The position numbers and the translations under genes are program-made. 64,000 nucleotides of DNA from Chrysomallon squamiferum (lineage: Eukaryota; Mollusca; Gastropoda; Neomphalida; Peltospiridae): positions 4,537,777 through 4,601,776 of the forward strand of contig CM022669.1 in the NCBI GenBank assembly GCA_012295275.1. The letters run 5' to 3'. The notes beneath the pieces were generated by a model. The model did no database searches. It was not told the origin of the DNA and saw only the letters and a list, made by a program, of their open reading frames with translations. Of this stretch, positions 1 through 11,200 are shown in pieces; the stretch's first letter is position 1, and every line of letters begins with the position of its first letter.

Positions 1-550
1 AACATTCTGAAACCAGGAAAAAATGGTTATTTAAAATTTGGTCAGTGTGAAATGGAAAATACTGCTTTATGTAAAATAGAAAGTGTTAAACCATTTCAAC
101 AGACTGAAGTGACATTTTGAAATTTATAACAATTCTTACTTAAACTTGATCAGGATAAAATCATGAAAAATGTACTGTGTCCAAAGTGATGATATAAATC
201 AATGTATGCTGTGTTTTATGCACAGAAATGTTATTTCGAGTTGCAAATAAAAACAGTATGAAAAATTCTGATGGTCAAACCTTAGGAAAGCACACTTATA
301 GTTAAAAAAGTTTATTAAGGTATTCCATTACAGAAGTATAATATGATAAACACAGCAGTCTCCATGCTTTGGTGAGAATTTCAAATTTATAACAAAACCA
401 TACTTCAGTGGCAAAACAAATATTAAAATATATAAAAATAATGAAAAAGATACATTTTAAATTCTACTGTACAAATCCATTTTTTTTATTTTTTTTATTT
501 TTTTATTTTTTTGATTTCAGAAGAATTCCATTTACCTTAAATATATATAA

Positions 551-581
<31 letters not shown>

Positions 582-1165
582 TAAAAATATAAAAAATAAA
601 TAAATGTAATTTTCATTTGGTTTATTTCTTCATTTCTTTCTATCTAGAAATATAATCTAAATAAACAATATATTAAAAAAAAAAATAACCAAACCAAACA
701 TTCACTGAATCTAACAGGAGACTCAATAGGAAAATGTCAGGAAAAAAAAAAAAAAAAAAAAAGAAAAAGAAAGAAAAAATCTGGATGAATCTGTCTTTAT
801 CACTTTATGTTTAGAATCTCATTTCCGATGAAAAGACCCATGCATGTTATTGCTTATGATCATTTTGTCACTTGTTAACAAGCGTGCAAATATCAATGTA
901 CTTTTCAACAATGGAGTCCGACAGTCGAACTGTCACAGGGGAAAATGGTGCATGTAAAGAAAAGAAAGTAATAATAGAAATAAAAATTTATAAAAAAATA
1001 AACTGGTTGTGCCTGAAGTAATAAATATATTTAAAATATAAAAAAAATGTTCTTGTCTTTAATGGCAGAAGTCAAACATTTTTGTTTTTTTCAAATTTGT
1101 ATTTTTTAATATTTTTAAAAAACAATTTTTTATTTATTTATTTATTTATTTTTTTTTTTTTGTAA
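1..1165. other. AT-rich non-coding stretch
   Basis: No gene is recognised. It holds T-rich and A-rich runs (480-530), a short (TA)n at about 563-582 and an A-run at 742-762. The only protein-like segment is the weak exon candidate listed at 868-929. Confidence 0.6.
868..929 (-). other. possible short exon (unconfirmed)
   Basis: On the minus strand an excellent acceptor-like sequence (ATTTTCCCCTGTGACAG) precedes a short open frame reading RLSDSIVEKYIDICTLVNK and then a stop. The local sequence contains several CpGs, unlike its surroundings. It lies downstream of the FOCAD exons on the same strand, but I could not align it to focadhesin and I see no convincing donor. It may be a chance frame. 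The DNA also forms a small hairpin (GACAGT-CGA-ACTGTC). Confidence 0.18.
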
Positions 1166-1205
1166 TGACCTCCTAAATGTGACCTATAAAAAGATTTGCA
1201 GGTCA
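1166..1205. promoter_or_regulatory. cluster of three AGGTCA half-sites
   Basis: TGACCT occurs at 1166-1171 and 1180-1185 (direct repeat, 8-bp spacer) and AGGTCA at 1200-1205 on the other strand. These are exact nuclear-receptor half-sites. The spacings are not a classical dimer class, so function is uncertain. Confidence 0.25.
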
Positions 1206-1918
1206 TAGTACTAGTTTTGTTTTTGATCAATCAAATCATGGAAAATTTTACAATCTTTTAACTTTAGTATTAAAATAAAACTCAATTTTTTATTTGTTTT
1301 GTTTCAAACAGATTTTCAATATAATTCTTATTCATGTGTACGTTAATTAAATAAACTAGCTTTGTGGATGGAATTATGAAACCTATTTTCATTAAATTAA
1401 ATTACAAAATATTTTATCAGCCTTCATTTGATATTCAAATCATCAGTTTTGTATAAAAACTTTTATTTGGTTTAGCAGTTGCAACTAATGGAAATTTATT
1501 TTGAAGGAAACACACACACTACATTTTTACAAATTGAATTTCAATGTAGAGTTGAAATTATCTTAAAATTAAATATCAGATTTTGTGCATACACAGTAAG
1601 AAATTTCAGTTTCACTTCTTATTTTTGTCAAAATTAATTCTGACAATATTAATCCATGTCACCTTTTAAAAGAAAAGAAAAAAATATATATATTATAAAA
1701 CAGTGATTCCTAAAAGTTATAAAAGCTTCAAAATTTCTCTGTATGAAAATTAATATTACAGTTTTCACTTAAACAGTGAAGTGTAATTATTCTTTATTTT
1801 TTCTGTCTTTTTTCTATCAGTCATTCCACCCATCTGTTCATCCATCTTCAATCCATGAAAATATCATCCTTGTTAAAAATAAAAAATCCATTCTTTGATT
1901 CTCTATTCATATATCAGT
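1206..1918. other. AT-rich unique sequence
   Basis: Nothing recognisable on either strand. There are no long frames and no ordered repeats. Confidence 0.5.
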
Positions 1919-2010
1919 TTATATCCATCCATCCATCCATCCATCCATCCATTCATCCATCCATCCATCATCCATCCATCCATCCATCCATCCATTGATC
2001 CATCCAAGTA
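1919..2010 (+). repeat. (ATCC)n microsatellite
   Basis: About 20 tetranucleotide units with a few interruptions (one ATTC, one missing base, one TTG). Isolated ATCC units continue to about 2220 and recur at 2869-2892, as expected of an old, expanding tetranucleotide locus. Confidence 0.95.
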
Positions 2011-2457
2011 ATCAGCTGTCGACTCCTACTTAATATTAATCAACTGTCCATTCCATCTTCAAGTGTCTTCAATAAGAAATGAATTAAAAAAACATCCACC
2101 AACCGTACGTCAGTTTAAACACATCCATCCATTCATCTGTCCATCAAAGTAACTAACCATCCATCCCTACTTCATTACATTCAAGCAGAGCTACATTTAA
2201 TGATGTGCCAATTCATCCATCTTTCCGTTTATTAATTTTGTTTTTATCACTTTTCAATCAGTAAAAAAAGCATTTAACCAGTTACTTTTATAAGCCCTTC
2301 ATTATTTTTATAACACATATATAAAATATACACGTTTGATGGTGCTGCCATTTTGACAGTAAATTATCAAACCTACGCACAATTTGATTTGACAGTTAAA
2401 ATTATTTGTCATTTCTTTACGATTCTGCACCAGCCTGTTACATAAAAGGCAAAAATC
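2011..2457. other. unique AT-rich sequence with scattered ATCC units
   Basis: No gene or ordered repeat is seen beyond dispersed ATCC/ATTC motifs. Confidence 0.5.
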
Positions 2458-2652
2458 TTGTCACTTATGACTCTTATATAGCAACACAAACACTTGAAAT
2501 TTATGGTTGCACTGCACCAATTCACAGACCAGCAGGTCAAAGGTCAGAAGTATCATCACAAATTCTGCTGCTTCAGCTTTTGATGTTAACTGTTTGTGTG
2601 GACATATTTTTATTAGAATCATTCTGATGTCTGCAGTATTCAAACATATCAG
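2458..2652 (-). other. possible exon or chance open frame
   Basis: The minus strand has an acceptor-like TTATTTCTCAG, then an open frame of about 64 codons from 2652 to a stop at 2458-2460. It includes KAEAAEFVMILLTFDLLVCE, a helical-looking hydrophobic segment. Helical repeats are what FOCAD is made of and the strand is right, but I could not align it to the family and no strong donor is visible. The same DNA carries a perfect DR1 motif, so a regulatory role is an alternative. Confidence 0.2.
2534..2546 (+). promoter_or_regulatory. perfect DR1 nuclear-receptor element
   Basis: AGGTCA-A-AGGTCA with no mismatch. This is the textbook DR1 bound by RXR, HNF4 or COUP-TF/PPAR-type dimers. By composition fewer than about 0.01 such 13-mers would be expected in the window. 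Function is inferred only. Confidence 0.45.
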
Positions 2653-2802
2653 CTGAGAAATAATAAACAGCTTATGAATGGTTTACCTTTTATGAGGGTT
2701 TTGAAGATTTGTTGGTGGTAGTTTGATGTGTGTAAAAGGAAGTGTGTACATGTATGTGTGTGAGTGTCCATGTGTGTGTGTGCACATATCTATATAATTA
2801 TA

Positions 2803-2833
<31 letters not shown>

Positions 2834-3180
2834 CATATATACATCTATCAGTCTATCTCTGTCTCTCATCCATCCATCCATCCATCCATCCATATATATA
2901 TATATCTGAGTGTATTTGAGTCCTATCCATGTATTGTTTCTGTATATATGTAAGGTTTTCAATTTTTTTTCTTTCTTTCTTTGGTACTGGACAATAACTG
3001 ATTAACTATAACCCAACTGCAATTAAAGATCAGTTTTATTTTTAACTCTTCACTATTATTACTGTTATGAAGCTGCAAAGCAAGCTGTTACAACTGTGAT
3101 AGCTGTAAGGAGATTGCTGTACAGCAATAACTGTACTTCACAATAATCCTATTACATGTTATTTTGTATCTCTAAAGTAT
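2653..3180. other. low-complexity stretch
   Basis: TG-rich 2735-2785, (TA)n at 2813-2834 and (ATCC)n at 2869-2892. The rest is unique AT-rich sequence without a gene. Confidence 0.7.
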
Positions 3181-3372
3181 TACTCTCTCTCTCTCTCTTG
3201 TTATACTCTCTTTTCTCTTTCTCTTTTGTTCTTATATTATCTTTCTTTGATTCTTTTGTTCTTTCTTTTACTGTCTTTCTCTCTGATTTTCTTTACTTTA
3301 TCTCTCTATCATTTTACTCTCTGCTTCTCTTTGTCTTTCTGCCTTTTTGTTGCTATTCTCTCTCATCTGTCT
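3181..3372 (+). repeat. CT-rich pyrimidine tract
   Basis: Imperfect CTCT/CTTT repeat on the plus strand. The 77-residue Leu/Ser/Phe frame across it is a by-product of composition. Confidence 0.85.
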
Positions 3373-3391
3373 GTCTGCAATTAAAGTAGTG

Positions 3392-4488
3392 ATAGTTTTA
3401 GTTTTTGCAGTAACAGTAATAGCAGTAATATTAGTACTACTAGTAGTAGTTTTGTAGTAATAGTTGTAACAGCAGTATCTGTACTAGAGGGAGCATTTGT
3501 AGTAGTAGTTACAGTGTGATAACTTTGTGTTCGTGATTTAAACCAGAATCAATAAAATAATCACTATGTTTCCAGTACTCTTCATTCACAACTCATAAAA
3601 ATATTCCAGTCATAATTTTCCCCACTAATTTCTTCGTCATAATAATGAACAAAGTCAGAAACTTTAGCCAACAGAAGCAAGCTTCAGCATTTCTAGAACA
3701 AAAAAGCTTGCCACCAATAACCTTCAGTTCATTACATCAAATAATATTGCCTTTTTTTCCCTCTCCGTTTGATCGAAAATTTCAGCAAAGTCAAAGACTG
3801 TGTGCATGACAATCAGACTTTAATATTTTTTCAACACCAGCTTTTGTCAGATATTACCCACCCCCACAGTTCATTAGCGATGTAAATAGTCTGATGATAA
3901 ATATTTTTATTTTCCACTGACTCGAGTAGAAATCCTCGGCAGACAGACAAGTCATGTGCATGCTGAGATGCATCAATTGTATTACACAACTAATTAATGA
4001 TGCAGATATTTGAAAAACAGGTTTAATTGTTATTGGAAACTAAACAGTTCACAAATGTCTCTGTTGCTGTCTAAAACGTTAGAAGCCAATTATGAAATTA
4101 ATCAAGGTGATCTGAATTATTTCAAAATGTTTGCGTTATATAAGATTTCAAATCTATATAGACACACATACATGCATATATAACTAACATTCACATATGT
4201 ACTTATATATACATACACAGAGACACAAGCACAGAAAAACACTGAGAAAAATACAAAACAGAGTCAGTCAGAAAAATAAAAGATGTTGTAAGTTAAGAAA
4301 TATATACAGACTGGCACACACACAAGCACACATATACATATACATATACACACACCTATGCACATGCATGCACATAAACACATACATATCTTCACACAGA
4401 AATATAAATATATAAACTTCCATCCATCCTCCCTCCCATATAATTATATTACACAATCTCTCTCTCCTACACTCTTTTTCACTCTCCT

Positions 4489-4562
<74 letters not shown>
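3392..4562 (+). repeat. 1.1 kb dispersed duplication, copy 1
   Basis: Matches 60483-61751 in the same orientation with very high identity over the unique part (about 3400-4440). The homology starts in a GTA/CAG-type trinucleotide tract and ends in a (CT)n microsatellite in both copies; outside these limits the two flanks do not match. The copies differ by point changes and by one T in a T-run near 3732, which breaks the only shared open frame, so the unit is not coding. It is rich in ATTA/TAAT motifs like a regulatory element. Recent segmental duplication or assembly duplication are both possible. Confidence 0.9.
4494..4562 (+). repeat. (CT)n microsatellite
   Basis: About 34 uninterrupted CT units. 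It marks the right edge of the dispersed duplication. Confidence 0.95.
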
Positions 4563-4566
<4 letters not shown>

Positions 4567-5415
4567 CCATGTATCTTTGTGAAAATTTAAAAAATATATG
4601 CATAATTACAGAAGAAAATTAAAAAGTAACATTAGCAAAGTTTTTTTCATTTCTTCTACCATATTACCCCCTAATACCACTGACTTTTAGAGGAGGCAGT
4701 ATAAATACTTTAAAAAAATAGATTTAAAAATCTCAAATTTTCCATCATTTTCAAAAACTAAATTAACACGTTACTTTCTTTTTCATTTCTTTTCTTTCTT
4801 TTTTTTAATTCCTTCTTCTTCATTTTTTTTAATTCCTTCTTCTTCATTTTTTTTTAATTCCTTCTTCCTTTTTTAAATTTTTAATTTTTAATTTTAATTT
4901 TTTTATTTTTTATTGGTTTGTGGATTTTCCTCTTCTTCTTCTTCTTCTAATTAGTATTCACACATCACTGTATGGACACCTCCGATTAAAAGCAATAAGT
5001 CTTTTATAAGCACCTTCCCACCCATAAACAGCAAAAATATATGCCTAAACCTATGATAATGTCTTCATGGATTAACAGGAATGGATAAGAGCCCAGAATT
5101 TTGTAGAATTGATTTTCTTGCATGACTGAAAGTTGGAATAAAAACATGAAGTCACTAATGGCAATTGATCCTGGGACCTAGGGTTAAATATTACAGCTGA
5201 AAGAGAAAAAGAAATGGTAATTCTAGCAAAAGAAGATGTAGAAAGTTTTAATCATGGAAGCTGGTAATGCTAGTAAAACACAGGGCAAACAATAATGGAA
5301 ATGCTGGAGTGAGACTAACATAAAGCTGTCACGCACTCTCGTTTTAAACTTCATTTTCACTGATTAAAAACAAATCTCAGATTACTTCTGCTTAAACCAG
5401 GTAATGAGGATGCAT
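4563..5415. other. unique AT-rich sequence
   Basis: No gene. It contains the small 24-bp tandem repeat listed at 4801-4875. Near 5165 a TTGATCC sequence faintly resembles a tRNA B box, too weak to call. Confidence 0.5.
4801..4875 (+). repeat. 24-25 bp tandem repeat, 3 copies
   Basis: AATTCCTTCTTCTTCATTTT begins near 4807, 4831 and 4856; the third copy diverges after CTTC. Confidence 0.85.
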
Positions 5416-5925
5416 ATTAAAGAGAAAAACAAAGGAAAAAGCAAAAGTATGAAAGCATGAAAGAGAAATATGAAAAGAAAAAGAAATTATAAATAGAAAA
5501 AAAAAAGAAAAGGAAAGAAAGAAGAGAAAGAGAAAAAGAAAAAGATTATGACAATAAGAAAGAAAAAAGGAAAGGAAGAAAACAAAAAGAAAGAAAATAA
5601 CAAAAGATAAAAGGAAAGAAAGAAAAATAAAGATTAAAAAACTACATTTTTTGTTAACAACAATAATTATAACATCAATATTATTAAAAATAATAACAGT
5701 AATAATTATAATATCAAAAATAGTAATAATAATATCAATAATAATAATAGCATTAATATCAATAATAATAATAATAGCAACAATAATACAATAATCATAA
5801 TTATATCATCAATAGCAATAATATCAATAATATAATAATAAAAAGTCAAATGGAGAAGAAAAAGAAAAGGATATTAAACAAAAGGAAAAAGATATTAGAA
5901 AAAGAAAAAGCAATAAGTGAGACAT
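5416..5925 (+). repeat. polypurine (GAAA)n tract followed by (AAT/ATC)n
   Basis: 5416-5640 is almost only A and G on the plus strand. 5641-5860 is an imperfect AAT array with ATC and AAC variants, followed by another GAAA patch. No coding potential. Confidence 0.85.
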
Positions 5926-6590
5926 GTGCCTAGTGACGTTGAGATCAATGATGTTGCACAAGTGACTGGATTGTTTATTACAGATCAATCTACTCTGAGA
6001 CTTGTTATTTTTTCACTCTTTCATTATCTGTGCTATCTCCCAATCAAGAGAAGTCAGAAGTGAGTGCGCCAAGTGAGGCAAACATAGGGTAAGCTGTCAT
6101 TGGGTAAACATAAAATTGGAATTAGAGAAATTAACGAACCAAAAAATATTAATAATAATTTTTTTAAAAATATGGAAAATAAAAGAAAAAGAAGGAGATA
6201 GTAGAAAAGAAAATAACTAAAATAATAATATAATTTTAATAAAAATCAAATCTTGAAAAATGTAAATTTTTTCTGTTTTTGTTTAACAATAACAACAACA
6301 ACAACAAAAAACCCACCAGCAGCAGCAACAACAACAAAAACAATAATAATAATAATAATAAAATTTGAATACTAGTAGTAATTATAATATGTTAAAATAA
6401 TAATGTTAAATTATTTTATATTTATCCTTAATTCAACCTTCCATTAGACAGCAGGTTTAACGAAAGGGTAAAACAAAAAGTGAGAGAATTTTTCCTCATA
6501 TGTAAGTAGTAAAATCATTTGAAATAAATTTCATTTCTCAGTTTAAAAAAACTCATCTATTGGTTTATCTTTGAAAAATAATGACAAAGA
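5926..6590. other. mostly unique sequence
   Basis: 5930-6120 is complex, non-repetitive DNA with a little CpG. 6285-6360 is an AAC/AGC/AAT trinucleotide run. No gene found. Confidence 0.5.
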
Positions 6591-7050
6591 AAATATAAAG
6601 TAAAAAGAAAGTATTCAAGATAAAAATCAGAAGAATAAGAAGCAGAAGAAACAAACAAAACAAAGAAGGTGAACAAGAAGAAAATTATAAAAGAAGAATG
6701 TTAAGAAAAATAATAAAATGGAAAAGGATTAATAATTATAAAAAGATAGAATAAATGGATGAAGAACAAAAAAAAGTAAAAAAATGAAAAAGAAAATGAA
6801 GATAAAATATGAAAAACAAAAAAACAAAAACAATAATAAAGAGAAAAAGAAGAACAAAAACTATAACAAAAACAAAAAGAAAAAACAGTAAGAAAAAGAA
6901 AAAGAACCAAAACAATAAGAAAAACAAAAACAAAAAACAATAATAAAGAGAAAAAGAAGAACAAAAACAATAAGAAAAAGAAAAATTGGAACAAAAAGGA
7001 CAATAAGAAGGAAAGGAGGAAATAAAAACAAAGAAGAAGACAAAGGAAGT
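6591..7050 (+). repeat. purine-rich degenerate repeat (AAGAAAAACAAAAACAAT type)
   Basis: About 460 bp with almost no C or T on the plus strand, except ACA/AAT units. A block of about 100 bp (near 6830-6900) repeats imperfectly at about 6935-7000. The Phe/Leu-rich frames on the minus strand are compositional artefacts. Confidence 0.8.
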
Positions 7051-7704
7051 GAGTGTGTTACAGTGTTAAGTATGTAAGTGTCAGTGAAGAGAGTCAGTTA
7101 GTTCTCTATGGTATTAACTTATAACTGTGTGTGTTTCTTTCCGTCAAAGTTCACCACTGCTGACACAAACAAAATTATCTCCAAATCAACAGCTATGACA
7201 TCACTGAAATAAACATCCTAAAACAATAATATAAAAATATATGCACGTTGAACACACAGATGAAGAAATTACAGAGACAAAAAAAAAATGCAGAAAACAA
7301 TTGAAGAACAAAAATAAAATTTAAAAAAGTAAAACTGAGACTTGGGATATCAGCTGTGTAATGATGGCAGGTGATGATGAAGTTAGAGTGTTCTTGAAAT
7401 ACTCGAGTATCACTGTTTAATTCAGTCTGAAGAACTTATTATTGATCTTCTGACATTTAAATAAGTAGAATGGTGCACTATAGAATGCTATTTTGCATTC
7501 AAAATATAGCATAGAATAGATTTTTCAACAAAAAAAAAAAGACAAAAATGAAAATAAGCAGCCGTATCTTTTACATTTATCTTTACATATTGATAAACCT
7601 GTGATAAAGCAATCATTAGAACTGGCAAATGCCCAATGCAGACCTACAGAACATTTGATCCTGCAACTTGCCACATGTCATGTAAGTTCTCTAGCACTGA
7701 ACTA
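7051..7704. other. unique sequence, no gene recognised
   Basis: Non-repetitive apart from short A-runs. 7620-7690 contains a TTTGATCCTGCAACTTGCC segment resembling the middle of degenerate tRNA-derived SINEs; too weak to call. Confidence 0.45.
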
Positions 7705-7885
7705 TAGTTTATTAAAGACAGCTTTCAGTGAGTTAACTTTGAATTGTGGCATACAGGTAGAGTCTGCAATCAAACTGTAATTTAGTAGTTTATTAAAGAC
7801 AGCTTTCAGTGAGTTAACTTTGAATTGTGGCATACAGGTAGAGTCTGCAGTCAAACTGTAATTTAGTAGTTTTAAAGACAGTTTT
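7705..7885 (+). repeat. 81-bp tandem duplication
   Basis: Two nearly identical 81-bp units (7705-7785 and 7786-7866) plus the first roughly 20 bp of a third. Each starts TAGTTTATTAAAGACAG and contains GGCATACAGGTAGAGTCTGC. The near identity indicates a recent event. Confidence 0.95.
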
Positions 7886-8310
7886 AGTTATCAGTCTGTT
7901 GTGCTGCAGTTACAGGCAGTGCACTGAGATCTGTAGAACTGGTTCCCAGTGAGAGCTAAGTGAGGTGGTGTAAAATCACTAGAGCTTCTCTTCTGAACAA
8001 GAGTCTAACACACCACCACTAACACTGTACTGAGCTGCCTTACAAGATACTCAAATTAGAAATGTTTCTAATAACAGATTCTAAAACATGCATAAATCAT
8101 TAGGTCACACTCATAAACAAGCAAGTTAATTTTAATTCTGAAATCATCTAAATCTCAATTATTGTCAAAACCTTTTGATATTACCCATTCAAGACATTAC
8201 CCAGAGTGTTTAATATACACCAATACTTACATACATACATGAAACACACACACACAACACAGATGCACAGGACATAAGAAAACAATAATTCTCATAGATG
8301 TTTACATATA

Positions 8311-8342
<32 letters not shown>

Positions 8343-8690
8343 TACAACTACTTTTAAAACGTGCACACAAACACACACATGCAAGTTAAAACTGGTTTTA
8401 AAATGTACACAATAACATACATCTAAAAACATGCACCCAGACACACACTTACATTAAAACCAGTCCCAAGACACCGAGACACACACACACACACACACAC
8501 ACAGACCAACACCCACACAAACAGACAGACACAGACTTGTATGTAATCAGCTGACAGTGAAGTGAACAAACTCAAACAGACAGCTGCGACACCGAGTCCT
8601 CTCCAAATGACAAAGCTTACATCAAGTGAAACACACTCATCAATTTACAAAGAGATCAATTACAAGCAAATTCAGTTCCTACCCAGGAGA
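7886..8690. other. unique sequence with CA microsatellites
   Basis: (CA)n occurs at 8311-8340 and 8481-8502, with ACAC/CATG-rich links between. No exon recognised. A minus-strand frame over 8530-8640 is open but unsupported. Confidence 0.6.
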
Positions 8691-8695
8691 AACTG

Positions 8696-9290
8696 TGATT
8701 AGTTCAACTGTATTTATTATCACAGAGTCAGAGCTAACCATCAGCATGTTTTCACTTTCAATTTACTTCACGCTCACACTGATCAAAGATGGATGCTGGC
8801 CTCCATGGTTTGTTTCAGCAGAAGCCAGGTTTTTGTATAAAGAATATATTTACGAGTAATTACATACCAGCAATGTTTTAAATTTTCAATTTCTTTCAAG
8901 CTGTGATCAAAGGTTCAGGCATGCTTTTCTGGTCCATTTTAGAAGAAGAAGAAGAAGAATAAGAAGCCAGATTTGGTATATGTAGGATGTATTCAGTAGA
9001 AATTAATTACCAGAATTTTTTTCTATTAATTTCAAACTGTGATCTAAGCTACAAGAATGCTCTCATATGGAAGAAACTTAATGTTGTATGTTAAGATTTA
9101 AAAGAAATTAACTATTACAGAAGTAATTAACTACAAGCAAACTTTCAGATTCAGTCTATTATCAAATGTAACAAGAATGCTTTACATGGTCTTTACTATG
9201 AGAAGTCAGATTTGATCCAAATTATATTGTAATTACTTACCAGTCATTTTTCTTTTTGATTTATTTCAAACTCTTATCATATGCACAAGC
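8696..9290 (+). repeat. old, diverged ~125-bp tandem repeat, about 5 copies
   Basis: A recurring core (TTTCAAACTGTGATCAAA and variants, followed by ATGCTTT-TGGTC, AGAAGCCAGATTTG and TTAATTACCAG) is anchored at about 8781, 8905, 9041, 9160 and 9275, spaced 115-136 bp. The copies have diverged heavily, so this is an ancient array. The 77-residue frame at 8626-8859 falls inside it and is not conserved between units. Confidence 0.75.
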
Positions 9291-9875
9291 ACACATTCTA
9301 TGGTCAGTTATAGACAGAACTGTATATGTTTATGTACAGGACAAGTGAGGACACACTTTGGAGCTAATGCTGTTAAAATAGTAAACTCTGCATGGTCAGT
9401 TATTACTGTCTGTATATTATGAACTGGTCTTGACAATCAAGAATATTTTATCATTCACTACACTAACAATCATGGTTCTGAAACTTTGGCTCTGGGTAAT
9501 TTTTGATAAACTTATATCAGAGGGCTGTTCAGATACCCTTGACCTGAACATGACCTCTCACCTCTGGAAGTTATGGCCAAAGTAAAAGTCATGAAACATG
9601 TGCCTTAGACAAAAAAGGAATAGGCCAGGATTTAATGTTAGAGTGCTGCCCAAGGAACTGCAGTTCCTCTTCTCTGCACATATAGCATTATTTCCCAATC
9701 CAACCAGAGAACCAAGACTGTTTATCAAAGACCACAGAATTTTGTTTTTACTGTTCATGTGATGGTGCACGTAAAGGTTTGTTTTTGCTAATTGGAAGGA
9801 ATAGCTGTAGAGAACGACATCAGAGTTCTATTAAAACAACATAACTGTCACTTTTAAGATGTGTTGTGGGTCATT
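9291..9875. other. unique sequence carrying a DR5 motif
   Basis: Complex sequence without simple repeats. The minus-strand frame at 9558-9770 has no splice support. See the DR5 entry for the regulatory candidate. Confidence 0.45.
9540..9556 (-). promoter_or_regulatory. perfect DR5 (retinoic-acid-response-type) element
   Basis: TGACCT-GAACA-TGACCT, which reads AGGTCA-TGTTC-AGGTCA on the minus strand: a direct repeat of exact half-sites with a 5-bp spacer. In animals this is the classical RAR/RXR arrangement. It could instead be carried by an old transposon remnant. Confidence 0.45.
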
Positions 9876-10112
9876 ATAATAATAATAATAACATTAAATG
9901 TTTAATTATTATTATTGCTGTTATTGTTGTTGTTATGATTATTTTATTACTGTTATTAATATGATTGTTGCCATTATTTTATTAGTTATCATTATTTTAT
10001 TTTTGTTGTTATTATTACTATCATTTTTTACTTATTATTATTATTGGTGTTATTATTTTGTTGTTGCTGTTATTATTATCATCATCATCATCATAATCAT
10101 CATTCACTTATT
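9876..10112 (+). repeat. (ATT)n/(TTG)n trinucleotide tract
   Basis: AAT at 9879-9892, then about 220 bp of ATT, TTG and ATC units. The Ile/Val-rich frame across it is compositional. Confidence 0.9.
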
Positions 10113-10144
10113 TATTCTGATATTTTACTTACTATCATCGTCAT

Positions 10145-10965
10145 GAATCAAAAGTACAAAGTTGCTCAGTTTTTTACAGTTATAATATTGATTTCAACAT
10201 CTCTAAAGCATGTCTGACTTTATAACTGTGAAAAAAAACAAAGAATATGGAGAGAAAATTGAATTCCAAGTTATCAGACATCTACTATCTAATTATGATA
10301 TGCATGGAAGCCAGAAATCAAATAACTACTTCTTGTAAGATTCAATCGTATTGAAGTAAAATAAAGATGGCGTGTGCAAACACGCAAACAGTGTTTTTGT
10401 TTCTAAAAACAATTTTTTTCTTGATGTAAGATAGTTCAATTCAATTAGGCAGCAAATAAAAAGATTGAGCAACATGCAAAGCAAAATTAGAAAGAATAAT
10501 TTTCTAAAAAAGTTTACTTCAAAAAACCAAAATATAGAGTATTTTTTCTCTTTTCTTTATTGTTCATTCTTGTATATATGATTTTTTTATGTTACATCAG
10601 AAGTTAGCTGTCATTTAATAATAAAACTCTCATCCAGTGAGTTTGCTGATCAGTTCTTCATGCTGTACAAAACAGCAAATTTCCCATTCCAGAGCATACT
10701 CCATATCTGGTGAATTATACAGAATGGTTTGTGTTTTCTCGTGTTATCTAAAGAACACTGCTGATTTTTTGTACAGTAACCCTTTCAGGTTTCTTCTTCC
10801 TTTTCTAGTCTCTACAAAATTATTACAGTGACACCTGATAACAATTAATATATAAAAAAAAAATGTTGAGATTACTTCATCTTTCTGTTTATAAATATGC
10901 TCATTTTTCATTTTCCTCAATTTTGCAAACCATATCTAAAACTACAGATCTGTTTTCCTCAATCA
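10145..10965. other. AT-rich unique sequence
   Basis: No gene recognised. A minus-strand frame near 10640-10750 ends in HEELISKLTG and a stop with TTTTGTACAG upstream, but it is short and unsupported. Confidence 0.45.
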
Positions 10966-11025
10966 AAACACACACGCACAAACACATACAAAAATATACA
11001 TACTCAAACATGTATGCACATACAA

Positions 11026-11057
<32 letters not shown>

Positions 11058-11200
11058 ACAAATACAAAAGCAAACACACAAACACACACACATACACACA
11101 AATACAAAAGCAAACACACACACACAAAACATACACATACACACATACATACACCAAAACACTGAATACACACACACATTCACAAACACATAAAAATACA
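10966..11200 (+). repeat. CA-rich array with a 40-bp internal duplication
   Basis: ACAC/ACAT repeat. A 40-bp unit (CATACACACAAATACAAAAG and following) occurs at 11051-11090 and starts again at 11091. All frames here are repeat artefacts. Confidence 0.95.

Noticed and set aside
4268-4603. Arg/Glu and Ser/Leu-rich proteins over (CT)n, and similar Cys/Val, His/Thr, Ile or Asn frames elsewhere
   Set aside because: These are translations of di-, tri- and tetranucleotide repeats on either strand.
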